A stretch of 64,000 nucleotides of DNA from Rotaria socialis (Eukaryota > Rotifera > Eurotatoria > Philodinida > Philodinidae). The translations under genes were made by a program, and so were the position numbers. The stretch spans positions 1-64,000 of the forward strand of contig CAJNYU010001248.1 in assembly GCA_905331475.1 (NCBI GenBank), read 5' to 3'. The notes beneath the pieces were generated by a model. That model did not search any database. It saw only the letters and a list, made by a program, of their open reading frames with translations, and was not told the DNA's origin. Below, piece by piece: positions 24,296 through 38,800 of the stretch (the stretch's first letter is position 1; each line of letters starts with the position of its first letter).

Positions 24296-25535
24296 ATGTA
24301 TGCGCCCCCAATGAGTTTAAATGAAGTACCTACAGAAAAACCCAATGCTTTACTATCAGCTGATCGAATTTTTCGTGAGGTTCCTCAAGGTTTACAGCAT
24401 TCCATGGCGATTGTATATTTAATTATTTGGTATATTTCATCGGGTGCTACACTCTTTTCAAATAAATATATTCTTAACATTTTTGAAGGTGATGCTTTTT
24501 CGTTAGGTAACAAAAACTTGTATTATTCAATAGGTCATGTCCATATATATTTGTTTTCTCTCTAGCCATGAATCAACTTATTTTGTCAATTTTAACTAGT
24601 TTTATACAAATGCAAATAATAAATAAATTATCACCACAGATACATAAAACTTCGCCCAGTATAAAAAATATTTTTCAAGATATGATATTTATTGGAGCAT
24701 TCCGCTGTAGTACAGTTGTATTAGGTTTATTAGCCATAAAATATATTGTTGTTTCGTTTGTTGCAACAATTAAAGCGTCATCGCCTTTATTTACAGTGAT
24801 CATTAGTCGAATTGTACTTGGAGAAAAAACTGGCCATTGGACAAAATTTTCCATGATACCAATTACCATCGGGCTTTCTCTTTGTAGCTCATTTGAATTA
24901 AGTTTTAATATCATAGGCTTTTTATGCGCATTGGGTACAAATTTTTTCGAATGGTAAGATGATGAAAAAGTAAAATTCACATATTATCAGTTTTCTTTTT
25001 CTTTTCAAGTTTGCAAAATGTATATTCAAAAGTATTAATCAGCGGTGACCGTCATCGTTACACAGCTATTGAATTACAATTCTGGGCGAGTTTGATGGCT
25101 TGTGTTTTTCAACTACCTATACTGCTCTACAATGTCGATGTTCTATCAGCGATGGGTTCGACTTCTTTATCACTTTTCCTAATCTACGTTTTAAACGGTA
25201 TATCTTACCATATTCAGGCGTTTTCAGCCTACGCTGTTATGGCTTATATATCACCCATAACACATAGGTACAGCTCTAGATTTAGTCAAAATACTGAATC
25301 TATACATTGTTGTTTGTTTAGTGTTGCTAATACTGTGAAACGAGCTTTGCTGATTTGGTTGTCGGTACTGATTTTTAAAAATCCAGTGACTTTTCTTAGT
25401 GGTTTCGGCACATTAATAGTTATATTTGGTGTTATAATGTATAATGAAGCACGTGATATGGATAAAAAACCTGGCATTTCAAGTAATTTAGTAAACGATA
25501 ATAGTCCAATAATAACTACACGACGAGACGTGTAA
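24296..25535 (+). CDS. SLC35E2: Nucleotide-sugar/triose-phosphate transporter family, SLC35E2-like
   Basis: Four exons (24296-24506, 24566-24953, 25010-25267, 25322-25535) are joined by GT-AG introns of 54-59 nt. The protein of about 356 residues has some ten hydrophobic segments. Diagnostic blocks are YLIIWYISSGATLFSNKYIL, GAFRCSTVVLGLLAIKYI, VSFVATIKASSPLFTVIISR, LGEKTG, NFFECLQNVYSKVL and SVANTVKRALLIWLSVLIFK. This is the TPT/DMT fold. Members sit in Golgi or plastid-type membranes and exchange phosphorylated sugars or nucleotide sugars; the substrate of the SLC35E2 branch is not established. ATG codons occur at residues 1 and 6, and the first is used here. The polar C-terminus ends in basic residues RRDV. 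Confidence 0.92.
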
Positions 25536-26887
25536 ATCAAAAGGCTACAGAACAAATGTTTTTTTGATACCTATCAAATCAGAGTTTTAGCATGGCAGAA
25601 TCTAGCGCTTAACAGATATAATCAATCAATTGCTTTCTTTTTTGCATTTCAGCACAATTTGCATGTCTGTGACAATTTAGTGTTTCGTTGTTTTTTTTTT
25701 GCTTGTTTTATTTGATGTTGTTACTAATTCAAATAAAGGTATGAAACTGCTTGGCTAAAACCATTTCTAGTCTATGGGATATTTTTAATCGACTAGCGTA
25801 TGGATGTCGACGAAGCGAAGAAAGACGCCATCACTCGCACCCTCACGTTTCGCGATAAGTAAAACGAATACTTCAGTAGATGTTACAAAATAAAACTAAC
25901 GGATTTTAGGCATACACAATTTCATACTTCATCCATTGTTCTATCACTCATGATCGAAACAGCTGGAGGTATTTTAATAACTAGATTCCAAGGGTTTTTT
26001 TTACTCAATTATTCAGCAACGAAAAACTACGATCAGTTGACGTTCTAATAGTCAAAACACTCCTTTACAAAAACAACAGCACAACTTCATAAGAAAATGG
26101 TCTCGGTCACAACCTAGATCTTTCGAACTCTGTGCGATGCAAAACAAAAGAATATGTTTTGCCTATTTATTTGCAGATCTTATTTCTGTTTAAGGAGACG
26201 ATGAAACAAAAGTCGCCATGAAAAATCAAGGTAACAACGATGACTAGAATAAATTTCTTCATGAAGTTCGCTTTCTGTCTAGACTGGTTATCATATGAAA
26301 AGATGCAGCATCTTCTTTTGATCGATATCCCAATAAATTTAAGAAGCACAACAAAAATGAACCCTGGATTTTTGTTTTTGTTTGCTTTATTTCAATTGCA
26401 ACAGAAAGTCGAATTTTTGTTTAGATATTTCTTATCACTGACTCATAAATTGAGAAACGGTTTACTCAATATTATATTTTTATTAACTATTCTGAGGATT
26501 TATCGTATAGAATATTTCAGAAACACATGAAATCGCCACGTCATTATCTTTACACCGCAGTATTGCAGCACACAATGTCAAGCACGGCTTTTGCGTTCTT
26601 CTCTAATTCTCTCTCTACAACCCTTCGTTTCTTTCTTTCTCCTTATTTACCACATGAATCAACCTCAGTCGACTCTTATTGCGAGTTAGTCGCGCAAAAC
26701 TTGACGTTTACTAATATTCATGTCATTTCACAATCGAATTGAAAAATGTTGTTTTTTTTTATTTCTCTCGCATGTAACCCCTTTATAGCGTAGTTTTTTT
26801 TTCAACGGATACTAGCATACATAAAAGCACTCCTTATTCTTACAGATTTGTCGTTTTTTGTTCTTTTTTGGATAAGAAAATCTATCG
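25536..26887. other. Non-coding spacer
   Basis: AT-rich sequence between SLC35E2 and the first MVP gene. Several short open frames lack domains or splice-consistent extension. The MVP promoter is presumably in the last few hundred bases. Confidence 0.4.
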
Positions 26888-29800
26888 ATGACTGATTCGA
26901 AAACTACCGGTGGTAAGTTGCATGATGAATCTGTTGTTGTTCTAAATATCGACGATGGTACTCTATTTAGTATACCGAATTCCTCCTTTCTACTATTTGC
27001 ATGTTCTCGATCAGAACACAAATGTAACTCGACTTGAAGTAGGTCCTAAAACTTTTGTTAAACAAGATCATGAAAAAGTTTTACTCGGACCTGAAGGCAT
27101 GTTAATTATTCCGTGCGTTTACTTATTGCTTGTGTTTTCGTGAAATAAAAATTGTTTTCGTTCATAGTCCACGGCATTATGCTGTTATTGAGAATCCAGC
27201 AGTTCGAGATAAAAATGGCCAAGTTGTTATAGATGCTAATGGTCAAGTTAAATTATTGCATTCCGATGTTGATATTCGTTTTGCACAGGAACCATTTCCG
27301 CTTTACCCGGGAGAAACTCTCAAACAAAATGTTACACCATTGAAAGTTATTGAACCAAATTGCGCACTACGTCTTCGCGCAGTTCTTGACTTCACCAATG
27401 ATCACAGTGAACTAGTCCGAGCTGGAGACGAATTTCTTTTCCAGGGACCTGGTACGAAACGATGAGATTTTAGCGGATAACTAGAAAATTTTATGTTTTG
27501 GCGTTTAGGCACTTATTTCCCACGTAAAGAAGTTAGCGTAGAAGAACAAATTAAAGCTGTTATTCTTAAACCAAATGAAGCCGTTCGTTTACGTGCTAAG
27601 AAAGAAATGACAGATCGAAGTGGTGTAGCACGAGAAACCGGCGAAGAATGGCTTAACCGAACCGTCGGTTCATATTTACCATTGGCCTATGAAGAAGTTG
27701 TTTCGACTGTCAAAGCCTATGTACTTACGGATAAAGTATGATTTTTTGATTCTGTACAGCATCCTTAATATTCTATTATATATTTCTTTTTCAGAAAGCT
27801 CTTCATGTTCGCGCTTTACGTACGTTCACTGATCTGTTCAAACGCAAGCGTCTCCATGGTGAAGAATGGTTAGTCTATGCAAGTGATAGTGAAACCTATA
27901 TTCCTGATGTTTATGAAGAAGTGTGTTTGTCTTGTGTTTTCTTCGATGCAAAGGAAATATCACTTCTTTTTTGTAGGTTGTCGGCGTTGTGGCAGTGACA
28001 GTATTGAACTCTCGTCAATATTGTGTTATTGTGGATCCAGTTGATGCCGATGGTAAACTTCAACTTGGAAGAAAAAAACTAATTAAAGTATGAGAAACAA
28101 GACAATTGCATTTATCAATTGTAAGTAACTATTTAAAAATTTTCTATTTTTCAGGGTGAAAAAACATTCTTTCTTCAACCTGGTGAAAAATTAGCAAATG
28201 GTATTCAAGATGTTTACGTACTTGAAGAAGACGAAGGTCTTATTCTTCGTTGTACCGAATCGTTTAAAGAAGACGACGTAAGTTTGCGCTTTTGTTTATG
28301 AATAATAGAAAATAACGACGATCTCTATCAATAGAAAGTCTTACGAAACCCTGGTGATCGTTGGATGGTTCGAGGACCTAAAGATTATATACCGGCTGTT
28401 GAAGCCGAGGTTGTACTTCGACGTAAAGCAATTCCATTGGATGTTAACGAAGGAATCTATGTTCGTGATGTTAAAAGTGGTAAAGTCCGTTCCGTCATTG
28501 GCACAACATATCTATTAACTGAAAATGAAGAACTTTGGGAGAAAGATTTACCAGCACAAGTCGAGCAATTACTTGTTTTAGACGCTCGACACTTCGAAGA
28601 TAAATCGGGTGCATCAGCTGTTGTTCCCCCAAGAAATAAATCAAAAGTTGTTAGCTACCGTGTACCACACAATGCTGCTGTACAAATCTATGACTTTAAA
28701 TCTAAAAAGGCCCGCATTGTCTTTGGCCCTGAACTCGTTATTCTTGGCCCTGATGAACAATTTACAGTTTTGAATTTATCCGGTGAAAAACCTAAAGTCC
28801 CAAACAAAATTCGAGCAATCTGTCTTCTATTGGGACCAGAATTCTCAAGTGATATTGTTACAATTGAATCAAGTGATCATGCTCGTCTTTCACTTAGACT
28901 TTCATATAATTGGCATTTTGAAGTAAGAACCATTGAGGTCTTTTTTTTTATTAAAAAGTAAACCGTTCTATGTTCAGGTCAGTGATCGTGAAGATAGCAA
29001 AGAAGTTGCAAAACTCTTTTCGGTTCCAGATTTCATTGGAGACTTTTGCAAGGCTGTTGCTGCGAAGATTCGTGGTGCCGTTGCTGGCATTTCATTCGAT
29101 GATTTTCATAAGAATTCAGCAAAAATTATTCGCGCATCAGTCTTTGGTCTTGATGAAAACAAACGAGTTAACAGACGTCTCGTATTTCCACAAAATAACT
29201 TGGTTTTAACTTCGATTGATATTCAAAGTGTCGAGCCTGTTGATCAACGGACACGTGATGCACTTCAAAAGAGTGTTCAATTAGCTATTGAGGTAAGATC
29301 AGCGTAATTGGCATCATTCATTTCAATGAATTTTGTTTCGTTAGATTACAACAAATTCTCAAGAAGCTCAAGCAAAGTAAACATCATTGATGAATTCGAA
29401 TTGAATTTTTTCAATATTTCTGTTTATAGACATACGGCTTCGCGTACAGAACAAGAAGCGAAAGGTCATTTAGAAAGACAAAAGATTGCTGATGAAGCTG
29501 AAGGTAAAATAATAATTGATTAGCACTTTTGTAAACAAAGATTTTCATACGTTTTGTTTTTGTTTGTAGCCGAAAGAGAACGTCGAAAACTATTACAACT
29601 GCAAGCTGAGTCGTCAGCCGTTGAATCAACTGGTCAAGCTAAAGCTGAAGCTCAATCGCGCGCAGAAGCTGCTAAAATTGAGGGTTCAGCTGCTGTTGAT
29701 CAAGGTAAACACTCTTATCTCGATATGATTCTTGATTTCATTACATAGGCATTTTGTTCTTCTAGCTAAACTTCGTGCCGAAGCAACAAAAATTGAATCC

Positions 29801-30172
29801 GATAGTGAACTTCAACGTTTAACACAAGCACGAGAACTTGAATTAGCATATGCAAAATTATCAGCTGATTTAGAAATTGAAAAAACGAAACGATTAGCTG
29901 ATATTGAAATTCAAGAATTTAAAGAACACATCAATTCTATTGGATCAAAAACAATCCAAGCTATTGCTACTAGCGGACCCGATAATCAAGTAAGATTTTT
30001 CATAATTGTATTTTGTGTACGTCATCATTAACGAAAAACGTCGTCTTATTAGGTTAAACTTCTTCAAGCTCTTGGCATCAAATCTACATTGATTACTGAC
30101 GGACGTAGTCCAATCAATCTTTTCAATACAGCTGTTGATTTGGTCGGAGCAGGAGCCCCACAACAACATTGA
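26888..30172 (+). CDS. MVP: Major vault protein, paralogue 1
   Basis: About a dozen exons separated by introns of about 55 nt encode an apparently complete vault shell protein of some 830-850 residues. Exon 1 (26888-26912) gives MTDSKTTG and splices at 26971 into [20 protein letters not shown]. Successive MVP repeats follow ([87 protein letters not shown]). Then come the shoulder domain ([44 protein letters not shown]) and a long charged coiled-coil cap helix rich in A, E, K and R. The C-terminus is [19 protein letters not shown] is the structural subunit of the cytoplasmic vault ribonucleoprotein, 78 copies per particle in rat. It is convergent with paralogue 2, with 895 bp between stops. 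No frameshift was found. Confidence 0.96.
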
Positions 30173-31067
30173 GCGTTCATTCATACAACATATTAATACA
30201 GTGTTGATGTGGTGCAGTCAGATTTTATCGAAAAAGCGAACTTTTACCGATGACATTCATTTCTTTTTATGTATTTGTGTAACCTATAGAATCTTTTTTT
30301 TTCTATCACAATTATCAAAAATAAAATATTAGTATACTTCGAAAAATTATTTGATTTATTATTCAGACGCTTGCTGAAACGAAAAAATTCAAGGTGAATT
30401 ACCATGAGTTTTGTTTTCAATCATTACCGAGTAATATAAGAAGCTGCCAATAGTCGAGTAAAATAATGCACAGAAACGAAATTGCAGTAAGAAGAAAAGC
30501 AAGCAAAAAATAAATGTCCTTGAATTTATGCACAGAACGAAATCGTCAATTAATCGAGTGAAATTACTTATTATATAAAAGACAATAATTGTTGGCCTAG
30601 CTAAAGATTGAATTGATTGGCGGTCTCTGCAGAAAAGCATTTCAATGCAATCAATATCATGCCGAAGTATGAAAACAGGAGGTTCTGTTATCTGTAGATC
30701 GAAAACAATACTCTGTGCACCGTCCGTAGAAATGATGTTTCTCAAGCGAGAAGAAACTTTTCCACATGAAATTCGATGAATAACTAGAGACTCTACGATT
30801 TTACCCATGAAATTTTGCGAAATGGCAAGCTTTTCAAGTTCGATATATCTCCGACGGCAATGACATTATAGTCAGACATTCGTTACGCTTAAAAGTAAAC
30901 AGTAGAGAGTCGTACAAAAAGAATTGCAACTACTTTTTTTTCTTATTTTACCTTTATTATTCTTACATATACGTATTATTTAATAAGAAATCAAACTAAG
31001 TGTATATAATATAAAGTTCAACATACAGCGACGACAGACAGAAAAAGAAATATTTTAAATCTTATAT
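30173..31067. other. Spacer between convergent MVP genes
   Basis: Holds the two 3' UTRs; an AATAAA-like stretch is visible near 30320. A 139-codon open frame at 30389-30808 (minus) has no domain and is taken as chance. No direct or inverted repeat flanking the MVP duplication was identified by eye. Confidence 0.4.
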
Positions 31068-34000
31068 CTATTCATGTTCGTCGACATGGTAATTGCTCGA
31101 AGCTGCAGTCAATGTACGTGGTTTTTGATTCGTATTTCCGGTCATACCGCCTAGAAGACCTTGTCCGAATCCCATAAGATTGATTGGTGAATGGCCATCG
31201 GTAACCAACATTGATTGAAGACCAAGTGCTTGTAAAAGTTTAACTTGTGTATCTGGACCAGACGTAGCAATAGCTTGTATGGTTGATGCGCCAATCGATT
31301 CAACTTGCAATTTGAATTTATCGGTTTCAATTCTTGACATTTCAGCTTTTTTCGTGATTTCTAATTCATTTTGTTCACGTAAATATTTGATTTCAGCTTC
31401 GCGTGCTAATTTCAAACGTTCCAATTCAGCCTCCGCTTCAATACGTGTCGCATCGGCTTTGAGACGAGCTAATCAAAAGAAAGAAAAAAACCAAAAGTTC
31501 ATTATTTAAACACTTCGATTTAATTTTTACCTTGTTCAACGGCAGCTTTGCCTTCAATGAGAGCTGATTCAGCTCGACTTTGTGCTTCAGCTTTAGCATG
31601 ACCGCTGACTTCAACAGCAGCTGATTCAGCTTGTAATTCAAGAAGTTGTCGTCGAACTTCTTCAGCTTCAGCTTCATCTTTTATGCGTTGACGTTCGAGT
31701 AAACCTTTCGCTTCTTGTTCTCGACGGGACGCTTCATGTTTAGCTGCAGCTTCTTGTGAATTTGTTGTAATCTAAAAAATCAAAAAGCTCATTGATACGG
31801 ATGATCTCAATTACGTTTATCTTACTTCAATAGCTAATTGAACACTCTTCTGAAGTGCATCACGTGTTCGTTGATCAACAGGTTCGACACTTTGAATATC
31901 AATCGATGTAATAACGAGATTATTTTGCGGGAAAATGAATTCATCTCGTGTACGTTGATTCGCATCAAGGCCAAATACAGCTGCACGAATAATATGAGCT
32001 GAATTCTTATGGAAATCATCGAATTGAGTTCCAGCAACAGCACCTCGAATACGCGATGCAATAGCTTTAGCTGCATCGCCAACAAAATCGGGTACTGAAA
32101 AAAGTTTAGCAGCTTCTTTTTCATCTTTAGTGTCGTTAACATTGAAATGCCAGTCTAAAGAAAAAAATAGAGAATTAAAAAAATTTTTTTTTTTTTTGAA
32201 ATTTATCAATTTACTGTAAGATAATTGAAGTGAAAGACGAGCATGATCGGCTGTTTCAATAACAATAACATCGGTAAAGAAATCAGGACCAAGAAGTAAA
32301 CAGAGTGTTTGAATTTGGTTTGGTTTTTTTGGTACAGAACCACTCAATGAAAGTAATGTAAAATGTTCTTCTGGGCCAAGCATAACAAGTTCAGGACCAA
32401 AGATAATACGTGCTTTTTTAGCCTTATAATCATAAATCTGTACAGCGGCATTGTGTGGCACACGATACGCAACTAATTTCGATTTATCACGTTGAGTTGC
32501 GCTTGCTTTTGAACTTGTTTGTGTTGTCGTAGTTGCTTGTTGTTGAGTTTTATCTGCACCTTGATTACGTGTTGGAACATTTCGTTCGGCTAGCGGGTCA
32601 CGAGAAAGTAATTCTTCAACTTGTTTAGGTAATTCCTTTTGCCAGAGTTCTTCATTTTGTGTGAGCATATAAGTTTCACCAACAACAGCTCGTACACGAC
32701 CGGTTTTGATATCACGAACATAGATACCTTCGTTTTCATCTAAAGGCATTGCTTTCCGACGTGTAACAACTTCAACTTGTGTCGGAGGAATATATTCACT
32801 AGAGCGAGAAAAAAATTAAAATTTTCAAACTGAAACACAATGAATCGATTTCTTACTTTGGCCCGCGAATCATCCATCTGTCACCGGGATTTCTTTCAAC
32901 ACAAGCTTGTTCATCGGTAAATGCTTCGATACATTTAAGAATAACACCTTCATCTTCACCCAATATATACACATCTTGAATACCATTTTCAAGTTTTTCA
33001 CCCGGTTGAAGAAAGAATGATTTTTCACCAACAATAAGTCTCTATTAGAAACAACAAATGATAACTTAGACAAAAATAATACTACCACAAACCTTTTTTC
33101 CCAATTGCGGTTTTCCGTCTTGAACTGGATCAAGAACAACGCAATATTGCCGTGAATTAAGTGTTATTACACCAACTAAAGCCACTAACTCTTCATAAAC
33201 ATTGAGTGTATGACTTTCAGTATCTTTGAGAGTTACAAGCCATTCTTCTCCATTCATACGATTTTTACCAAAATCATCCGTAAATGTTTTCAGAGCACGA
33301 AGATGTAATGCTTTTTTATCTGTTAATACATGAGCATTTTCAACCGACATAACAGTTTCCTAGATTATGGAAATAATAGTTAGGATAAGAATTTTCAAAC
33401 GTAATTTCTCTTACATAGGCAAGTGGTAGATAAGCACCGGTTTTTTTTATTAGCCATTCTTCGCCGGTGACACGTCGTTGACCTGTTCGATCGATGATTT
33501 CTTTTTTAGCACACAATCGAATCGCTTGATTCGAGTTAATGACCGTGGCACGAATTTGTTCTTCTACACTAACTTCTTTTCGTGGAATGTAAGTGCCTGG
33601 TCCTTCAAATAGCCATTCATCACCAGCGCGACGCTGTTCTTTTGCTGTATCATCGTCGAAGTCGAGTACAGCCTTTAAGCGTAAAGCTGAATTAGCTGGC
33701 ACGACTTTAAGTGGCGTAACTGGCTATCAAAAACTAGATTGTAAAAATGAAAAGTAATAATATAAATTTTGCTACCTGACGAAGAACTTCGCCTGGATAA
33801 AGTGGAAACGGTGCTTGATCAGTTTGTGTAAGACGAATATCCAAATCAGCATGAACAAGTTTAGCTTGACCATTAGCATCGAATTGAACTTGTCCTGCGT
33901 CATTGCGTATGACAGGTGATTCAACGACGCAATAGTGACGCGGCCTAAATGTTATTTTTATTTTTATTTTGTTGTTTTTCGAATTAATTTACGTACGGTA

Positions 34001-34190
34001 CTGTAATCATTTTTTCTGGTCCGACCGTAACTGTTTCATTGTCTTGTTTAATGAATGTTTTAGGACCAACTTCAAGTCGTGTGACGTTTGTATTCTGATC
34101 CAAAACATGAATATAATAGTAGGGTGGTATGCGGTACAATGGACCAGCACCACCTTTACCAGAAGATGTAGTCGATGTTGACGGATTCAT
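31068..34190 (-). CDS. MVP: Major vault protein, paralogue 2
   Basis: A second complete major vault protein on the opposite strand, with almost the same exon layout as paralogue 1. It starts [17 protein letters not shown], then [23 protein letters not shown] repeats follow ([54 protein letters not shown]), then [44 protein letters not shown] and the A/E/R-rich cap helix ending [15 protein letters not shown]. It differs from paralogue 1 by a Q/T/S-rich linker inserted before [13 protein letters not shown] (about 32480-32590) and by a longer, different C-terminal tail. Both copies are conserved and open throughout, which argues that both are functional. They could form mixed vaults or be expressed in different conditions; the sequence does not decide. 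Confidence 0.96.
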
Positions 34191-35822
34191 GTTATTTGTC
34201 GATGATAATCTAGACGAATGTATGAGAAAATGAATGCCTACTTATAAAAAACTGAAAAACACGGGAGAGATGAACGAGATATTGCGAGAAAAGCAGTGAA
34301 ATATTTTTACGCAGCAATTGTGCAATTTTACCCCTCGAAAAAAGAGAAAAAAAATCTATATTTCTCTCTTTTTACGTGCGTTACCGTTGTTATTGCACAA
34401 CCCATGTGTTTAATTTTATAGCCCTTCAAGTTAATAATAACGACGACACAGCACGCAAATACACATATAAAGATGTGATGATGAGTCATCATGATAACAA
34501 CATCATGAAGAAAACTGCAGTTTCAAAAACTATTCTACTATTTTGAAAATAGAACATTTATGATGAAATGTAATATGATTACTAATAAAATGTACACGTT
34601 CACTGACATAAATGACTTGATCTCGATAATATAAAAATTGTTTTTTTACCAAATATTAGCTGTTTTATTTTCTCAACCGAGGATATTCGAAAATGTCCAA
34701 TCACGAATGATTTAAGTCTAGTCGATAGAATGAATGTCAAGTATTTTTTTTCCTCCTCAACGGTTAAATAATAAGAATTTCCAACATCGAATGAGATTGA
34801 GATCAAAACTATGAAATAAGTCGACTGCATAAATTTAATTTATTATGTTGCAAGATGTATGCTTTGGATTGGATTACCAAAAAACGATTTGACAGTTCTT
34901 CGAGCATCATATTGATTTTTCTCAATCTAATAAACGCCTCAATTTTCAGTATATTTCAAAAACTAGTCCGTTTAAAATTCTTACATGATATTCTCACTAA
35001 ATCCGAGTTTGCAATTTCAATATTCGTCCTATCCGAACTGGATTTTAGCGTGAAAGGGGACGAAAAGCGCTTATTGAGGACAAATCCAACGCTGAATATG
35101 CATCAGAAGTCGACGGCAATCACTCCGGGCTTACCTAACATAATAATGTCGACACTTTCATATCATATCTTCTAGCCGACCATTGCTGTACAATCCTAAA
35201 ATATGAATATAAGGAGCATATACATATAAAAATAAGTTTACGAACACTTGTAAAATAAAATATCCACTACATTTAACTTGCTAACTCACAGCAATGAATA
35301 GCTCAATTCATAGACCGATTTTAAAGTTCTCATTGTGTTAACACTCCTCTGCGAACTCTCACAACATTCTCTTGAACTTTGCATATGAATATCTACTTCC
35401 GACGTTATTACGAATAACTTGTACATTTCTTTGTTGTTCGCTGTTATTTGCAAAGGTCTCTAGATTTTTATTTTCGAACATATAAGTTGACAAAAAAAAA
35501 ATGAAAGAAGCACACCGACAATTACACAAAAAGAAATGAGGAAATGAGCGTGATTGAACAAATAGAATAACCACACAGACGTACAAATAAACAAAGGAAA
35601 AAAAAGAATGTCTACATTTATTTTTCATAAACATCTTTTTAATCTGTTTTATTTTCTAAATACACAAGCTAGACGTTTTTTAGAAACAAACAAAGGGCAA
35701 TTTTTCATTATGCGTCATTCAATATGAACTATCGCGATAATGTTTAGAAAAAACATTTTTGCTTTTTTTTTAATGAGTTCCTTTTTTTTGTAAAAGAAAA
35801 TGAAAACAACAATTATGCAATT
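34191..35822. other. Non-coding spacer
   Basis: 5' flank of MVP paralogue 2 and 3' flank of the SUN gene. Open frames at 34600-34830, 34855-35175 and 35359-35634 lack any family signature and are AT-driven. Nothing else is recognised. Confidence 0.4.
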
Positions 35823-38800
35823 CTATGCAGCCGGTGACGTTGATGATTGTACCGAAGGCAAATCACCATGAACACGAAATCGATATACACATGTATAATT
35901 TGGATTACCCCAATTGGACGATACTCGAAGTTCAACATATTCGATTGTTTGAACATTTGCAAGCTAAATTTTTAAAGAAAAGAAAAAAAATTATTTCAAA
36001 AAAATAAATAGAAAACAAACCTGAGGTTTAAACCGTTGAAGTGATGGGCCATTTTCTGCATCATAATAATATCGACCGAGAACCGTACCTTCTTTATCAT
36101 TTTTATCTTTTAACGCCTAAAAAAAGAGAAAAGAAAATATGTCAACCATTCGCCTTTCCTAACCTATCGGGAATCGTCATAGCTGATCTAAAAATGAAAA
36201 ACTTTGCGTGTTTCTCAATACTCTCTAATTTCAGCATAAGCATTTAACACAAGCCGGGATTTCTTTTTCTCTTTCATAGCACTTTACTTACCTTATATAA
36301 TCAAACATTCAATCAATTCATTCTAACAAGAGAACCATACAAAACTGAAAGTCATGATGAGACGACTAGAAGAAGTTTAATTTCTCTTTAATAAATCCTG
36401 CTCCTCTTTCGATAAATACACAATCATCTGCTATACAAATAATCAATTCTACATATTGCCCTTTCCTCTCATAGCTTGAGCAAAATGTCACAGGCATTCT
36501 AATGAGATTATACTTATCTGGAACCGTCATGCCTATTTAATACAAACGATATGCGTTGCATTACTCATATTGAAGTATCTAGCTATGTATGACAACATGT
36601 CTGCATATCCTGTCGACTTCAATCTATAGTCACTACTTTGTCTATAAATACTCAGTAAATATATATATATATATATATATATCAATTATTGTTAAATTTA
36701 ACATGTTTACTGAATTTCGACTTACATAAACAGTAAAATTATTTGGTGCACTATTAATATGTCCAACAACTGAAATACTTTTCGGTAAATGTTCGAGTAC
36801 AAATTCAGTTGGTTTAACTGGTACAGCTAATTTAATAATAACACTTCCTTGATCACCTTTAAATGGAAAACATTGACCAGGCATACGACCAGCCTAAAGA
36901 AAACAAATATTTACAATATAATTAAAACACCTACAATGCAACAAAACATACTTTAATCATAATATCTGGTTGTTTTGACATATGCACTATTGGAATACCA
37001 AGAAATTTAACAACATTTTGACGTGGTTCATCTGTATATTCAGTACATCTTGTATCAACAATTTTTCCGCCTAGAGAATAAAATTGTTTTATTAGCTATT
37101 TACTTTTATTTTCAATATTATTTACCATTAGCTTCAAGGGCATAATCAGCTTGGCCAGTTTCATCCGCAGAATATTCAACAAGTAATTGTCGAACAAGCT
37201 AAATAAATAGAAATTGGAATTTAATAAAACTTCTAAGATAATTTTACTACGTACGGCTTCTAATTCTTGCTGTTGATCAGGTTTTAATGCATTTCGACTG
37301 CCAAAAAATTTATCTTTTTCACGTTTAAATTCTTCGATTAAATCGTTAACTTTTTGAACACTAGCATCGAAATTTTCTTTTGCATTTTCTTTTGTTGTTC
37401 CAACAATACTCGTCACACTACGTTTGATTCTGATATATTGTCGATAAAATCCTTTTCTAGTATTAGAATAAATACCAACCAAGAAGTTAATTATGGACTT
37501 TTGGACATTAACAAGTGATTGATAGAATTTTTTAAAACAATCAATGCTACATTTAAATGTATTTTCTCGGAGAAAAGTTGTGGATTTATCTATTTGTGTA
37601 TTTCTATATTTTTGAAATGCACGACATTGTTGATAAGCTTTGGATTGAGGATAATGTTCCAATGATTTGCATGCCAAATTAGGAACTAAAAAAAAAAAAG
37701 AATCCATGAGTCACACCTCAAAGGTCTTTCTGTACATATTTATTAAACACACAAGAAGTCTCTACATAATATGTAACAAACGAGTAGAATTACTTACGGA
37801 AGTAAATGCCAAGCAAGAAAAGAAGTGGAATGAGTAACCACCATGGTAAACTAAATAGTGTACTGCATAGAAACTTGAATAGTTTAATTGGTAGAAGGAT
37901 AAGATTTTTTGTTAAATTAAAAAATTCATTTTCTTGCTGTTCTTCAGGTTTTTCATCTATGATTTCTTTATCTTCGCTAGGCGTTTCTTCTTGGCCATCT
38001 TGACTTTTACGGTCTTTACGTTGTTTAGTTGTTTTACGTTCTTCTAATTGTTCGCTCTCAATGTCACGTGGTGTTGAATGAACAGGAGCACGTCGACGAA
38101 GATTATAACCTGTTGTTTGACCGTTAACCGATGATTGAGACGATGTACGAGAAAATCTTGTTGTACGTTGAGTTGATGGCGAATTGAGAAGTGTTGGTGC
38201 CGTTTCTGTTTCTAATTCTTGATGTGTATGATGTGTTAAACGATCACGAATAGCTGAATAACCGTTAGCTAGGTGTGAACGAACATTTGAAATAAATCGT
38301 GTTGGTGATGAAAACAACGAATTTGTTGATGTAAAACTTGATGAGCTGTATGAACGGCCTTCACCATGCAAATCACGACGAGCCATAACTGGAAAGCTAT
38401 AAGCACCATGATCCGTCACAGGTATATAAGACACACTAAATTAAATAAAAACAATTTTAAATGATAACGATCTTTTTATGCATTTGTATTATTATCATTT
38501 TCAGTTGCTAAATAACCGAACTATACGATAGAATATGAAGGATAAAATCACTCTCAAGTGCACTCATCGAATACGAAAGATCACACTCAGTATCGCTACT
38601 CTGATGTGATCAAAAGCAAGTAATTGACAACGGATTATTTCTTCGCTACTCTGATCAATCGAGACAAAATACGAAACGACTCAATTACATGCTTGATAAT
38701 TATAACCTATACTTTCTCGTTGATCAAATTTTCAGGTTCGATACATAATGTAGACCTTCAGATATATCAGTGGTTTCGATTCCACCATAGAAAAGTAAAA

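Noticed and set aside
30389-30808. 139-codon open frame on the minus strand between the MVP genes
   Set aside because: No domain, signal peptide or splice-consistent extension; hydrophobic residues follow T-rich DNA, and it lies in the expected 3' UTR region.
34855-35175. 106-codon open frame on the plus strand
   Set aside because: No family signature and no conserved composition; it sits in AT-rich spacer.
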